Assembly (NCBI GenBank): GCA_029433475.1
Contig: JAQTIE010000002.1
Span: 1 to 60,590 of the forward strand
Source: Neisseriaceae bacterium ESL0693
Lineage (GTDB): Bacteria > Pseudomonadota > Gammaproteobacteria > Burkholderiales > Neisseriaceae
Reading direction: 5' to 3'
Length of the DNA: 60,590 nt
The position numbers were made by a program, and so were the translations under genes. This document shows positions 1 to 11,850 of this stretch, piece by piece. Under the pieces are notes generated by a model. That model saw nothing but the letters and a program-made list of their open reading frames with translations, made no database searches and was not told where the DNA came from. Position 1 is the stretch's first letter. Each line of letters begins with the position of its first letter.

Positions 1-340
1 CCGCAGATACTTGATGAATTCAGTTCTAAATCAATGAATGAGTATCCTCGAATCAGTAAATTGTGACAAGTCAGCTGGCTGAATCTCAATGCCTTGTTGG
101 ATTATTCTGAGAATATACGTAAGGCAATAGATACGGCCAATACTTTAGTGTCAGTGAACAGTGTGATTCGAAGATATGAGACAAAGAAAAGAAAAAATCT
201 CCTCTATGAATAAATCGGTGAAAACAATGGTTTGTTTGGCGATTAAGTCAGCAAGTGAAAATGGACAATACTGATCTAGAACTAGAAGACTGCCTTGAAT
301 CGCTTTAGCATGATATTTGAAGAGTGTGTGACCAGGTATC
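1..340 (+). pseudogene. IS256-family (mutator) transposase, decayed C-terminal fragment
   Basis: Reading frame 1 from base 1 gives a sequence of the IS256-family transposase C-terminus: a YPRISKL-type segment, then SWLNLNALLDYSENIRKAID and TANTLVSVNSVIRR, which correspond to the conserved 'F.YP..IRK.IYTTN..ES.N..IRK' block. It is broken by a TGA at codon 22 and a TAA near base 212; homology resumes in another frame (CLAIKSASENGQY, about 227-272) and again after stops at about 275-332 (KTALNRFSMIFEE, the usual 'W..ALNQFAIMFEGR' end). At least two stops and one or two frameshifts are visible, so it is dead. The 5' part lies outside the window. The rest of the stretch to 625 is AT-rich and holds nothing I can name. 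Confidence 0.85.
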
Positions 341-625
341 TTTAAGGGGTGATACAGAATTATTGACACCCTCTTATCTATGAATTTAAAGTCTGACTCC
401 GGTTATTTTTGTTATCTTAATTAATTCCATATTTGATTAGACATTTTTGTTGATAAGATAAAGTTTGCAAGTGTTTTATCCATAAAATACTCATGGTATT
501 TTATATTCATTTTATTGATGTAGAATTAATTAAAATAATCTAATGATTTGCGGTAATATTGATATTACAGCATATTCTTATCGATTGACGCTGAGCTATT
601 ATTTGTTTCGATTACAGGTAAAGTA

Positions 626-1036
626 ATGATAAACTTAATGATTGTTGCACATGAAGGCATTGCCCAAGCTTATACATCATTAATTAGGCATATTTTTGGT
701 CTGTTGCCAGACAATATTATGGTTGTAGAGATTGGTAGTCATGAAAGTGCTGATGGGGTGTCGAATAAGTTCGAACAGGCATTAGCCCGATTTGATGTTA
801 AGAGTGATATTCTGATTCTGACAGATATCTTTGGGGCAACACCATGCAATGTTGCGCAGAAATTTGTTTGTCATAACCGAATTTTATTGACAGGATTGAA
901 TGCACCCATGATGATTAAGGCCATTCAAAATGCACCACTTCGGAATGATGTCAATGTGTTGGCAGATGAAGTTAAAGCGTCTGCAATTACCGGAGTAATG
1001 CTCGTTTCTCATCAGAATACAGGTAACCCAATATGA
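626..1036 (+). CDS. PTS EIIA component, mannose/fructose family
   Basis: A 136-residue cytoplasmic protein of the EIIA-Man fold. His9 in the N-terminal IVAHEGIA segment is the expected phosphoryl acceptor, and LTDIFGATPCNVA (about residues 68-80) matches the conserved 'DL.GGTP.N.A' loop. It takes phosphate from HPr. In complete mannose PTS systems it passes it to IIB, but no IIB, IIC or IID gene is adjacent, so its output here may be regulatory. Its stop overlaps the HPr start by four bases (ATGA), indicating translational coupling. Such stand-alone EIIA-HPr-EI sets occur in Neisseria and other betaproteobacteria. The family call is firm; the role is inferred. Confidence 0.9.
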   Translation: MINLMIVAHEGIAQAYTSLIRHIFGLLPDNIMVVEIGSHESADGVSNKFEQALARFDVKSDILILTDIFGATPCNVAQKFVCHNRILLTGLNAPMMIKAIQNAPLRNDVNVLADEVKASAITGVMLVSHQNTGNPI

Positions 1037-1302
1037 TAAAGCGTGAAGTGGAAATTATTAATAAACTGGGCTTACATGCGCGTGCTTCCGGCAAATTCAC
1101 ACAGGTGGCCAGTCAGTTTAAAAGTGATGTATGGGTAACGCGTCAGAATAAACGTGTTAATGGCAAAAGTATTATGGGTTTGATGATGCTGGCCGCAGCA
1201 CAAGGCAGTATTATTGAATTGGAAGTTAATGGCGTGGATGAGCCTCAAGCCATGCTGGCTTTGATTGAGCTGATCAATAGTTGCTTTGGTGAAGAAGAAT
1301 AG
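1033..1302 (+). CDS. ptsH: Phosphocarrier protein HPr
   Basis: An 89-residue protein of normal HPr length. His15 in GLHARASGKF is the residue phosphorylated by Enzyme I. Most HPr proteins read GLHARPA; here Ser replaces the usual Ala-Ala stretch but the His and Arg17 are kept. Ser46 in GKSIMGLMMLAA is the site that HPr kinase/phosphatase modifies in organisms that have that enzyme; hprK is not in this window. The gene overlaps the EIIA gene by four bases and ends two bases before the ptsI start, so the three are one transcript. Confidence 0.95.
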   Translation: MIKREVEIINKLGLHARASGKFTQVASQFKSDVWVTRQNKRVNGKSIMGLMMLAAAQGSIIELEVNGVDEPQAMLALIELINSCFGEEE

Positions 1303-1304
1303 CG

Positions 1305-3065
1305 ATGAGTATCGTATTGCATGGAGTGGCTGTCGGTGCAGGTATGGCCATTGGCCGTGTGCATTTGGTTTTACGGGGAATGGACGATATTCCCCATTTA
1401 GAACTTTCTGATGAAGACGCGGTTAAAGCAGAGATCATGCGATATGAACAGGCAATCAAAGGAACGCGTCGCCAGTTGGAGCAATTGCGTATTGCCATTC
1501 CGGAAAATGCACCGACAGAGCTGGGTGCTTTTATTTCATTGCATCTGATGCTATTGAGTGATGCCACCTTATCGCGCGAACCGATAGATATTATCCAATC
1601 GCAACATGTTAATGCCGAGTGGGCGCTAAAGCAGCAGACAGATAAATTATCAGAACAGTTTGATGCCATTGAAGATGACTATCTGCGTGTGCGTAAGCAG
1701 GATATGCTGCAGGTTGTAGAGCGGATTTTTAAAAATCTGAATGGACTGACTACGGAAGTGGTTACCGAAACCGATGATTTTGGTGAAGATACCATTTTGG
1801 TGGCTCATGATTTATCGCCGGCAGATACGATTTTTTTTAAAGATAGCCGTATTGCGGCGTTTGTGACCGATGCCGGCGGTCCAACCAGTCATACTGCGAT
1901 TTTAGGGCGCGGGCTGGATATACCTTCTGTAATCTCTTTGGGTTATGCGCGTGAATTGCTTAATGAAGATGAATTAATCATTGTTGATGGCAGTAGTGGT
2001 GTATTAATTATTGCACCAAATGAAGTCATTCTGGCCGAATACCGACGCCGGATACGTAAATTTCGCAGTCACAGGCGTCAGCTGAATAAATTAAAGCATA
2101 CCTCAGCCACTACGTTAGATGGTATGAATATCGAACTGATGGCCAATATTGAATCTGTGGCTGACATTAAATCATTGCATAAATTAAGTGCCGATGGTGT
2201 GGGTTTATTTCGTAGTGAATTTTCTTATATTAATTGTGATGATTTGCCGACGGAAGAGGCGTTATTCGCATTGTACAGCGATGTGATCAAGAAACTTAAA
2301 GGTAAATTATTAACCATTCGCACAGTAGACCTGGGCGTGGATAAAAATCCTCGCTGGTTTGGCCAAAGTCAGGCTTTGAATCCGGCATTGGGTTTAACCG
2401 GTATTCGGTTGTGTCTGGCTGAACCGATTATGTTTCGCACCCAAATGCGCGCCATTTTACGGGCAGCCGCGTTGGGGCCTGTGCGTATGATGTGGCCAAT
2501 GATTGCTTCTGTGGCTGAAATTCAGCAATGCCTGATGCATTTGAATACGGCCAAACAACAATTACGCGAACGTTTTGAGGTATTTAATGAAGATATCTCA
2601 GTTGGCGCGATGATTGAAATTCCTTCAGCGGCTTTGTCAATTAATGCTATTTTAAAATGGGTCGATTTTGTCTCTATTGGTACCAATGATTTAATTCAGT
2701 ATACACTGGCGGTGGATCGCAGCGATGAAGGTGTTAGTTATCTGTATCAACCCAGTCATCCTGCGGTATTAAAATTATTACAACATATTGTACGTACAGC
2801 AACGCGCTTGAATAAATCGGTTTCTGTTTGTGGCGAAATGGCCGGTGATGAACAATATACACGGTTATTACTGGGTATGGGGCTGCGATGTCTTTCTATG
2901 AATCCGAATAATTTATTGTTGGTCAAGAACCGGATTATTCAGAGTGATACTTTAACGTTAGAAACTGAAGCTCAGAAAATACTCCGTCAGGAAGACCCGG
3001 ATAAAGTATTGAAATTAATTAAAAGGCTGAATGCCACTAATGAAGTCGTGGAAATAAATAATTAA
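1305..3065 (+). CDS. ptsI: PTS Enzyme I (phosphoenolpyruvate-protein phosphotransferase)
   Basis: A 586-residue soluble enzyme that moves phosphate from phosphoenolpyruvate to HPr; length is typical (about 570-590). The N-terminal phosphohistidine domain carries GGPTSHTAILGRG with the active His at about residue 196. The C-terminal PEP-binding TIM barrel shows GLFRSEF, GTNDLIQYTLAVDR and the catalytic Cys segment SVCGEMAGD. It is the last gene of the EIIA-HPr-EI set. No sugar-specific permease follows; the next gene, leuS, is separated by 365 bases that contain a terminator. Confidence 0.97.
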   Translation: MSIVLHGVAVGAGMAIGRVHLVLRGMDDIPHLELSDEDAVKAEIMRYEQAIKGTRRQLEQLRIAIPENAPTELGAFISLHLMLLSDATLSREPIDIIQSQHVNAEWALKQQTDKLSEQFDAIEDDYLRVRKQDMLQVVERIFKNLNGLTTEVVTETDDFGEDTILVAHDLSPADTIFFKDSRIAAFVTDAGGPTSHTAILGRGLDIPSVISLGYARELLNEDELIIVDGSSGVLIIAPNEVILAEYRRRIRKFRSHRRQLNKLKHTSATTLDGMNIELMANIESVADIKSLHKLSADGVGLFRSEFSYINCDDLPTEEALFALYSDVIKKLKGKLLTIRTVDLGVDKNPRWFGQSQALNPALGLTGIRLCLAEPIMFRTQMRAILRAAALGPVRMMWPMIASVAEIQQCLMHLNTAKQQLRERFEVFNEDISVGAMIEIPSAALSINAILKWVDFVSIGTNDLIQYTLAVDRSDEGVSYLYQPSHPAVLKLLQHIVRTATRLNKSVSVCGEMAGDEQYTRLLLGMGLRCLSMNPNNLLLVKNRIIQSDTLTLETEAQKILRQEDPDKVLKLIKRLNATNEVVEINN

Positions 3066-3120
3066 AAACATGCTTTTGTCTGACTTAGCAAATTTTAACT
3101 GTATTTAAACATTTCCTTTG

Positions 3121-3226
3121 TATAATGAAATAACTAACATTGCTTTGCCAAGCAGTCAGTAATCAGTAGCATTTTTCCCGCAACTTGGCCGCCGATATTC
3201 CCTCCCTTGATATTGGCGGTTTTTTT
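3121..3226 (+). ncRNA. Candidate small RNA with CU-rich terminator loop
   Basis: A perfect TATAAT at 3121-3126 (the -35 is poor) lies about 95 bases before a factor-independent terminator. A transcript starting near 3133 would contain a small GCTT/AAGC hairpin at about 3142-3153 and end in a GC-rich hairpin whose loop is TTCCCTCCCTTG. That pyrimidine loop is complementary to Shine-Dalgarno sequences, the design used by the Neisseria 'sibling' sRNAs. There is no open reading frame of note. It could instead be only the terminator of ptsI with a chance -10 box. Confidence 0.35.
3189..3226 (+). terminator. Rho-independent terminator after ptsI
   Basis: CCGCCGATAT (3189-3198) pairs with ATATTGGCGG (3210-3219) with one G-U wobble, followed by seven T. 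The 11-base loop is CU-rich. It could end either ptsI readthrough or the candidate small RNA. Confidence 0.8.
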
Positions 3227-3373
3227 ATGCGTTGCGTTTTCTTGTATGAGGAAGGTCTGATAGAGAGTTGCTGAATGCGCTTGTTTAAAAGTTGGGTTTA
3301 AACCGTACCATTATAAATAAAATAATATGCTGGATCAGCCAGGAAAATAAGATTATGTCTGCATGGTTTATAG

Positions 3374-6070
<2,697 letters not shown>

Positions 6071-6083
6071 ACTGCCTTAATTT

Positions 6084-6110
6084 AAAGCGTGCGATCAGCA
6101 CGCTTTTTTA
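6084..6110 (+). terminator. Rho-independent terminator of leuS
   Basis: AAAGCGTGC (6084-6092) and GCACGCTTT (6098-6106) form a perfect 9-base-pair stem with a 5-base loop, followed by a T run, 13 bases after the leuS stop. Confidence 0.9.
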
Positions 6111-6374
6111 TTGTCATGAAGCAATAGATAAAATGGTCTTGTCTGATGTTCCTCAGAATGAAGATGTCAGCCAAGGCAAACCCATGAGCTTTTGCCACTC
6201 TATCCATCAGAATAATAATGTTGATATTCAGATTTGGATAATATGAATCGTATATTTTCTAAACCGTTGATATTGTAAATCTAGTTACAGCTGACATGAT
6301 ATCATCTTCCTGCTATGGTGTATTATGCATTTTGAATTGTCTGTATCAGGAGTGTTCTCATAGAATCTATCCCT

Positions 6375-6975
6375 ATGCATTATGATCCGATGGTTGCTGA
6401 TTTGCGCCAGCATGCTGTATTGCTGGTGTAGGCAGAGATTGTATTTCGGCGTATTCCTGACATTACAGTCGTATTAGATGCTATAACCCATGCAGGGATT
6501 TTGTTAATCTATAGGGAAATACCCAGACGATATTATAAATCACTGGTCATCAGACAATGGCCGGATACCAGAATAAAGTATCCGGCAGGTGTTGTGTTAT
6601 TACAGACGATGGGGATTTATATGGGAGTATTAACAGTCAGCCTGATTCAGCAATAACTGCATCAGCAAGGTTATACTGCTTCTGAGCTTATAGCCATATT
6701 TCCCGTGATACATAACCGCAACAGCCAGTATTCATCGGCGTATTGATAGCAATAACTGACCTGACGCAACCGGCCACTACGGTTATATTAATTGTTATGG
6801 TGAGGTAGTTAATAGCCGCACTGGAGTTGCCTTAAATCCAGTTGGTATCTATCAGTTGATATTGGTAGCAGAGCCTATTGTTTTTAAAAATTTTATTTTA
6901 AAAGATAATTTATGCTGGTGGATTTTTGTTTTTATTTTTCGCTATAGCTTTGGTTTACCATATTCTGATCACAGC
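6375..6975 (+). pseudogene. Decayed coding sequence, function unknown
   Basis: Within the 1.07-kb stretch between leuS and the bacterioferritin genes, a frame starting at the ATG at 6375 runs for about 124 codons to a TGA at about 6747 with only two internal stops (a TAG after HAVLLV and a TAA after SLIQQ). A second stop-free stretch of about 70 codons at about 6760-6980 contains GHYGYINCYGEVVNSRTG and ALNPVGIYQLILVAEP, and runs out at a TAA. Composition in these parts is more codon-like than the AT-rich flanks. I do not recognise either protein. They may be two remnants or one frameshifted gene. Confidence 0.4.
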
Positions 6976-7184
6976 TAATAGCATTCGGTACATGTAATAA
7001 ATAATTATCACAATATCATGAAGGCTCAGAGTTCGGCTTATAAAACATTATTTTTGATCTAAATTGTTATGACAATAAAAAATTATTAAAGCGCATAAAT
7101 GATATTTAATCTTTATACATCCAGATAACATAGAGAAGTGAATCTGTCTGATTACATTTCTCTATATTTGGAATAAAAAATTAA

Positions 7185-7658
7185 TCAAACGGAATGCATG
7201 GATTGCTGAGCGTAATTAGCCAAACCCATCGCCTCAATCAGGCTGAGCTGGGTTCCCAGCCAGTCCAGATATTCTTCATTGATATCTTTTTGTTGCTCTA
7301 ATAACTGACGTGACACAAAATCCAGCTGGGTTTCACAAACGGCAATGGCATCTGTCAGTGCCAGATGTTTCTTGTTTTCCAGATTCTGGTCACACTGTAA
7401 GATTTCCGGAATATCTTCGCCTACTAACACTTTACCGTAATCCTGTAAATTAGGCAGGCCTTCGAGTAACAGAATACGTTCTATCAGGGCATCGGCGCTT
7501 TTCATATCGCGAATAGAGTGCTTGTATAACACGCCGCCCAGTGCATCAAAGCCCCAGTTTTTCAGTATGCGGGCGTGTAAAAAATACTGATTAATAGAGA
7601 TCAGTAATAAACCCAGATTTTTGTTTAATGCCTGAATGACTTGTCGATCACCTTTCAT
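7185..7658 (-). CDS. bfrB: Bacterioferritin, haem-ligand subunit (ferroxidase site lost)
   Basis: A 157-residue four-helix ferritin-like protein of full length, starting MKGDRQVIQALNKNLG. By position against E. coli Bfr, Met52, the axial haem ligand, is kept (RDM at 50-52), but the di-iron ligands are changed: Glu18 is Leu, Glu51 is Asp, His54 is Ser and His130 is Tyr. Glu94 is kept. It should therefore bind haem between subunits but not oxidise iron itself. Its partner, 16 bases upstream, has the opposite pattern, so the two very likely co-assemble into one 24-subunit iron-storage shell, as described for Neisseria gonorrhoeae BfrA/BfrB. The symbol follows that usage. Confidence 0.88.
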   Translation of the reverse strand: MKGDRQVIQALNKNLGLLLISINQYFLHARILKNWGFDALGGVLYKHSIRDMKSADALIERILLLEGLPNLQDYGKVLVGEDIPEILQCDQNLENKKHLALTDAIAVCETQLDFVSRQLLEQQKDINEEYLDWLGTQLSLIEAMGLANYAQQSMHSV

Positions 7659-7674
7659 GTATTGTTTCTCCTGT

Positions 7675-8139
7675 TTATAACTGACTTTGCAAATAATTGG
7701 CCAATCCCATCACTTCGATCTGATGTAATTGCTGCTCCAGCCAGTGGGCATGGTCTTCTTCAGTGTCTTTCAGTTGCTCAACCAGAAATAAACGGGTGAC
7801 ATAATCTTGTTCGGCTTCGCACAGTTTAATCGCATCTTTCAGATTCTGACGGACAGACAATTCAGTGGCAAGATCATTTTTAAGCATACTGGGTACATCT
7901 GTGCCGACATTAATACTGGCCGGCACCACAATGGGCTGACCATTCAGCATCAGAATACGCCGGATAAATTGATGAGCATGATCGGTTTCTTCCTGCATTT
8001 CATGCTGGGTGTGTTGATACAATTTATCATAGCCCATGTCTTCATACATGCGGGCATGCGCCATGTATTGATCACGTGCAGCCAGTTCGCCAGCCAATAG
8101 TTTATTTAAACAGTCCAAAACGATTTGTTTGCCTTGCAT
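7675..8139 (-). CDS. bfrA: Bacterioferritin, ferroxidase subunit (no haem ligand)
   Basis: A 154-residue bacterioferritin, first gene of the pair. The ferroxidase ligands line up with E. coli Bfr: Glu18, Glu51, His54, Glu93 (E94 equivalent after a one-residue deletion), Glu127 and His130. The haem-ligand position 52 is Thr instead of Met (QEETDH). It should oxidise Fe(II) and load the iron core but cannot bind haem through the usual Met pair. Translation starts at the ATG ending at 8139; a TTGAAT-17-TAGAAT promoter lies about 70-100 bases upstream. Confidence 0.9.
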   Translation of the reverse strand: MQGKQIVLDCLNKLLAGELAARDQYMAHARMYEDMGYDKLYQHTQHEMQEETDHAHQFIRRILMLNGQPIVVPASINVGTDVPSMLKNDLATELSVRQNLKDAIKLCEAEQDYVTRLFLVEQLKDTEEDHAHWLEQQLHQIEVMGLANYLQSQL

Positions 8140-8209
8140 GGGGTTTGATCCTTGTGTGTTATTGATGTGTTATGTCTTGGGTAGGATAGATATATTATTA
8201 AGCAGGCGG

Positions 8210-8238
8210 ATTCTAACAGCCTCTGTCCATCAATTCAA
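8210..8238 (-). promoter_or_regulatory. Probable sigma-70 promoter for bfrA-bfrB
   Basis: On the minus strand TTGAAT (8233-8238) and TAGAAT (8210-8215) are separated by exactly 17 bases and point at bfrA, whose start codon is about 70 bases downstream. Confidence 0.5.
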
Positions 8239-8847
8239 AAAAGTAATTTAAAATACAAATAATTATCATCAGTAATATACAATATTGATGTTATAATAAA
8301 TAGAAAAACATCTTAAGAACAATCAATTAGCCGATACAAAAAATTATTTCAGATTGATTATCATTTAGCTAGGGTTAATATTTACGTAAAATTACATAAG
8401 AGCAATACTTATTGATGCCAATAATCCTGTTTCGATGAAATAGGCTGCATGGATGATTAGAAATGAGTGACAGAAAGGCATGTTGTGGGGCGGAAAGTCG
8501 TTAGTAGTTTCATCTGAATGCAATAACCATTAAATAAACAGCATTATATGACATGATTTGATGTGTTGATGGTTATAGAGAGCAGCTGTTGGGATTGATT
8601 TATTAATCTGGCAGTGTTCTGACGTATCTAATGTCATCACAGTCTGTTTTAAGTAAATAGGTTTAGACCATTGATCTGCTATTACCTTTGAATTTATTTT
8701 GGCGGATAAGGATATAGAAACGAAAGGTGATTGATCAATGCTGATAAGAAATTATGGCAGTAACTGCGGCGCAACTGAAATATGACTATGGTTATGTTGT
8801 TAATCAAAGATTTATCTTTAAGATATACATTTACATCATGCCTCATA
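8239..8847. other. AT-rich intergenic stretch upstream of bfrA
   Basis: No gene is visible. It holds AT-rich palindromic bits such as AATAATTATCATCAG (about 8259-8273) and GATTGATTATCATT (about 8352-8365) that loosely resemble Fur boxes, and a 15-codon ORF near 8740 with no obvious target. Otherwise I see nothing in it. Confidence 0.4.
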
Positions 8848-8880
8848 AATAAGGCCATCAAGATGCTTGATGGCCTTATT
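8848..8880 (-). terminator. Terminator hairpin of asd
   Basis: A perfect 15-base-pair inverted repeat (arms 8848-8862 and 8866-8880, loop 3 bases) 25 bases beyond the asd stop. On the minus strand it is followed by only a broken T stretch, but its strength and place fit a terminator. Confidence 0.8.
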
Positions 8881-8904
8881 CATAAATGATAAAACACATG
8901 AATC

Positions 8905-10017
8905 TTATAGGGTCTGCAATAAAATACGTAGCATTCGGCGAATGGGTTCAGCCGCTCCCCATAATAATTGATCACCGACAGTAAAGGCGCTGATGTAGTT
9001 TTCACCCATGGCCAGTTTACGGATACGACCGACAGGTATTGTTAAGGTGCCAGAAACGGCTGCTGGTGTCAGTTCGTGTATGGAAGCTTCTTTGGTGTTG
9101 GGAATCACTTTAACCCAGTCATTGGCACCAGCCACAATGGCCTCAATTTCATCAATCGGTAAATTCTGTTTTAGTTTGAGTGTCAGTGCCTGACTATGGC
9201 AACGCATGGCGCCAATGCGTACACATAAACCATCAATAATGGTGGGGTGTTGCTGACCCAGAATTTTATTGGTTTCAACGTCACCTTTCCATTCTTCTTT
9301 GGATTGGCCGTTACCCAGATCAGCATCAATCCAGGGAATTAAACTACCTGCCAGCGGTACGCCCCATGCTGCTTTGGGATAAGCGGGACTACGTAAGAAT
9401 GCTGACACTTTAAGATCTATATCTAAAATTGCACTGGCCGGGTCAGCCAATTCTGTTTGCACCTGTTGTTCAATGGTACCCATGCTGTGAATCAGTTCAC
9501 GCATATTTCTGGCACCGGCGCCAGAGGCTGCCTGATAGGTCATGCTGGTAGCCCATTCCACCAGATTTTGTTCAAACAGACCACCTAATGCCATCAACAT
9601 CAGCGAGACAGTACAGTTACCACCGATAAAATCTTTTTTACCTTGCACCAATGCGTCATCAATGACTGCGCGGTTGACCGGATCCAGTACAATAATGGAC
9701 TGATCGTCCATGCGCAGTGTGGATGCTGCATCCAGCCAGTAGCCTTGCCAGCCTTTTTGACGTAATGGCTGATGGATTGCTTTGGTATAGTCACCACCCT
9801 GACAAGTGACGATAATATCCATATTGCTGAGTGCATCAAAATCATGGGCATCTAACAGGGTTTTATGTGTTTGACCAAATGGGGGTGCAGCCTGACCCGC
9901 AGCGGAAGTACTGAAAAAATACACATCCTGAATCAATTGAAAATCATTTTCTTCCTGCATACGGTTCATCAATACTGATCCGACCATGCCACGCCAGCCG
10001 ATAAATCCTACTTTCAC
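8905..10017 (-). CDS. asd: Aspartate-semialdehyde dehydrogenase
   Basis: A 370-residue NADPH-dependent enzyme that reduces aspartyl phosphate to the semialdehyde, the branch point to lysine/diaminopimelate, threonine and methionine. N-terminal nucleotide-binding [13 protein letters not shown] and the catalytic Cys135 in GGNCTVSLM identify the Gram-negative Asd type; the [10 protein letters not shown] segment holds the catalytic His. Length equals the family norm. The start has a good GAGGAG ribosome site about 8 bases before ATG. Single gene, with its own terminator; leuB/leuD, its common neighbours, are not here. Confidence 0.97.
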   Translation of the reverse strand: MKVGFIGWRGMVGSVLMNRMQEENDFQLIQDVYFFSTSAAGQAAPPFGQTHKTLLDAHDFDALSNMDIIVTCQGGDYTKAIHQPLRQKGWQGYWLDAASTLRMDDQSIIVLDPVNRAVIDDALVQGKKDFIGGNCTVSLMLMALGGLFEQNLVEWATSMTYQAASGAGARNMRELIHSMGTIEQQVQTELADPASAILDIDLKVSAFLRSPAYPKAAWGVPLAGSLIPWIDADLGNGQSKEEWKGDVETNKILGQQHPTIIDGLCVRIGAMRCHSQALTLKLKQNLPIDEIEAIVAGANDWVKVIPNTKEASIHELTPAAVSGTLTIPVGRIRKLAMGENYISAFTVGDQLLWGAAEPIRRMLRILLQTL

Positions 10018-10302
10018 TATATACTCCTCAGTTAATGAATGGTTCGATCATGTTTCTTACTGGTTAGGCTGTCTTTTTAACCTGATGATTGACGGTTGTA
10101 AACAGTTTTATGATTAAAAAAGAAATTGGTGATATGTAGGTGGTATCAAACGATATCGTTAACAGGATAAATAGTCTATGTAGCCAGATTGTTTTATCCA
10201 GAACTGTAATTCAAGACAATACATCGCTGTTTTCTGGAATAAAGCCCGATTTCGGGTGTACACTCGCGCCTTTATGATGATTATCTTTATGGGTTTGTTG
10301 CC

Positions 10303-11850
10303 ATGAATTTGTTGCGCACCTTGGCTAAGGTCAGCAGTATGACCATGCTTTCACGTATTCTGGGTTTTGTGCGTGATACGATCATTGCCCGCTCATTCGG
10401 TGCCGGTCTGGCAACCGATGCGTTTTTTGTAGCTTTTAAATTACCGAATCTGTTGCGGCGTATTTTTGCCGAAGGTGCATTTTCCCAGGCGTTTGTGCCT
10501 ATTCTGGCCGAATATAAGCAAAGCCGTTCTTTGGAGGCAACCCAGACCTTTGTGCAATATGTGGCTGGTTTATTATCGTTGATTCTGCTTTTGGTAACGG
10601 CCATAGGTATGCTGGCTGCGCCGTGGGTCATTTATGTTTCTGCGCCCGGATTTGTGGAAGACGGCGATAAATTTGCTTTGTCTGTACAGCTTTTGCGGAT
10701 TACTTTTCCTTATATCTTTTTTATCTCACTGTCTTCCTTGGTTGGCAGTATTTTAAATACCTACCATCAGTTTAGTGTACCGGCATTTACGCCTACTTTT
10801 TTAAATATCTCGTTTATTGTATTCGCACTGTGGCTGGCGCCTTATTTTCATCCTCCCATTCTGGCTCTGGCCTGGGCGGTTTTTGTCGGCGGATTGCTCC
10901 AATTAGCGTATCAATTACCGTATTTATTTAAACTGGGCTTTCTGAAAGTACCTAAACTCAGTTTTCATCATGCAGCAGTTAATCGGGTATTGAAACAAAT
11001 GGCACCGGCCATACTCGGGGTTTCAGTGGCACAGATTTCATTAGTCATTAATACTATTTTTGCGTCTTTCCTGCCTTCGGGGTCGGTTTCATGGATGTAT
11101 TATGCGGATCGATTGATGGAATTACCAACGGGGGTATTAGGAGTGGCTTTGGGCACCATTTTATTACCTACGCTGTCAAAACATGCCGCCGGCGATAATA
11201 TCAGTCATTTTTCTGCTTTACTCGACTGGGGGTTAAGGTTATGCATATTACTGACTTTACCGGCAGCGGTAGGCATGGCGGTACTGTCTTTTCCTTTGGT
11301 CGCCACATTGTTTATGTACCGTGAATTCAGTCTGCATGATGCGGTGATGACACAAGGTGCTTTAATTGCTTATGCTGTTGGTCTGATTGGTCTGATCATC
11401 ATTAAAGTGCTCGCGCCCGGATTTTATGCGCGCCAGGACATTAAAACACCAGTCAAAATAGCCATATTCACTTTATGCATAACACAATTACTGAATCTGG
11501 CGCTGGTGTGGAAACTGCATCACGTGGGCTTGGCACTGGCCATCAGTCTGGGCGCATGTCTGAACGCCGCATTATTGTATTTTTTCCTGCGTCGTCATCG
11601 CTTATATCAGCCACAACCTGGCTGGTCTGGTTTTCTACTGCGCGTGGGATTAGCGTTGATTGTCATGGCATGCGGTTTATGGGGCTTGCAGCATCTTTTT
11701 GTCTTTAATTGGCAAGCGCAAGGTTTAGTCAAAGTAGGCCAGTTGAGTTTGTTGATTATTTCAGGCGTGATTTTGTATTTTGCAACATTATGGATACTGG
11801 GTTTCCGAGCCAGACATTTCCGGCGGATTGAAAATACAGGGGCAAAATAA
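10303..11850 (+). CDS. murJ: Lipid II flippase MurJ (MviN)
   Basis: A 515-residue integral membrane protein with about 14 hydrophobic segments. The N-terminus, [21 protein letters not shown] then [14 protein letters not shown] and [14 protein letters not shown], is the MurJ/MviN signature, including arginines known to be needed for transport. It moves lipid-linked peptidoglycan precursor across the inner membrane. It stands alone between asd (divergent) and nuo. The ATG fits the usual length. Confidence 0.96.
   Translation: MNLLRTLAKVSSMTMLSRILGFVRDTIIARSFGAGLATDAFFVAFKLPNLLRRIFAEGAFSQAFVPILAEYKQSRSLEATQTFVQYVAGLLSLILLLVTAIGMLAAPWVIYVSAPGFVEDGDKFALSVQLLRITFPYIFFISLSSLVGSILNTYHQFSVPAFTPTFLNISFIVFALWLAPYFHPPILALAWAVFVGGLLQLAYQLPYLFKLGFLKVPKLSFHHAAVNRVLKQMAPAILGVSVAQISLVINTIFASFLPSGSVSWMYYADRLMELPTGVLGVALGTILLPTLSKHAAGDNISHFSALLDWGLRLCILLTLPAAVGMAVLSFPLVATLFMYREFSLHDAVMTQGALIAYAVGLIGLIIIKVLAPGFYARQDIKTPVKIAIFTLCITQLLNLALVWKLHHVGLALAISLGACLNAALLYFFLRRHRLYQPQPGWSGFLLRVGLALIVMACGLWGLQHLFVFNWQAQGLVKVGQLSLLIISGVILYFATLWILGFRARHFRRIENTGAK

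Noticed and set aside
151-369. 72-codon minus-strand ORF at the left end
   Set aside because: It lies antisense to the IS256 transposase remnant, which explains the open frame.
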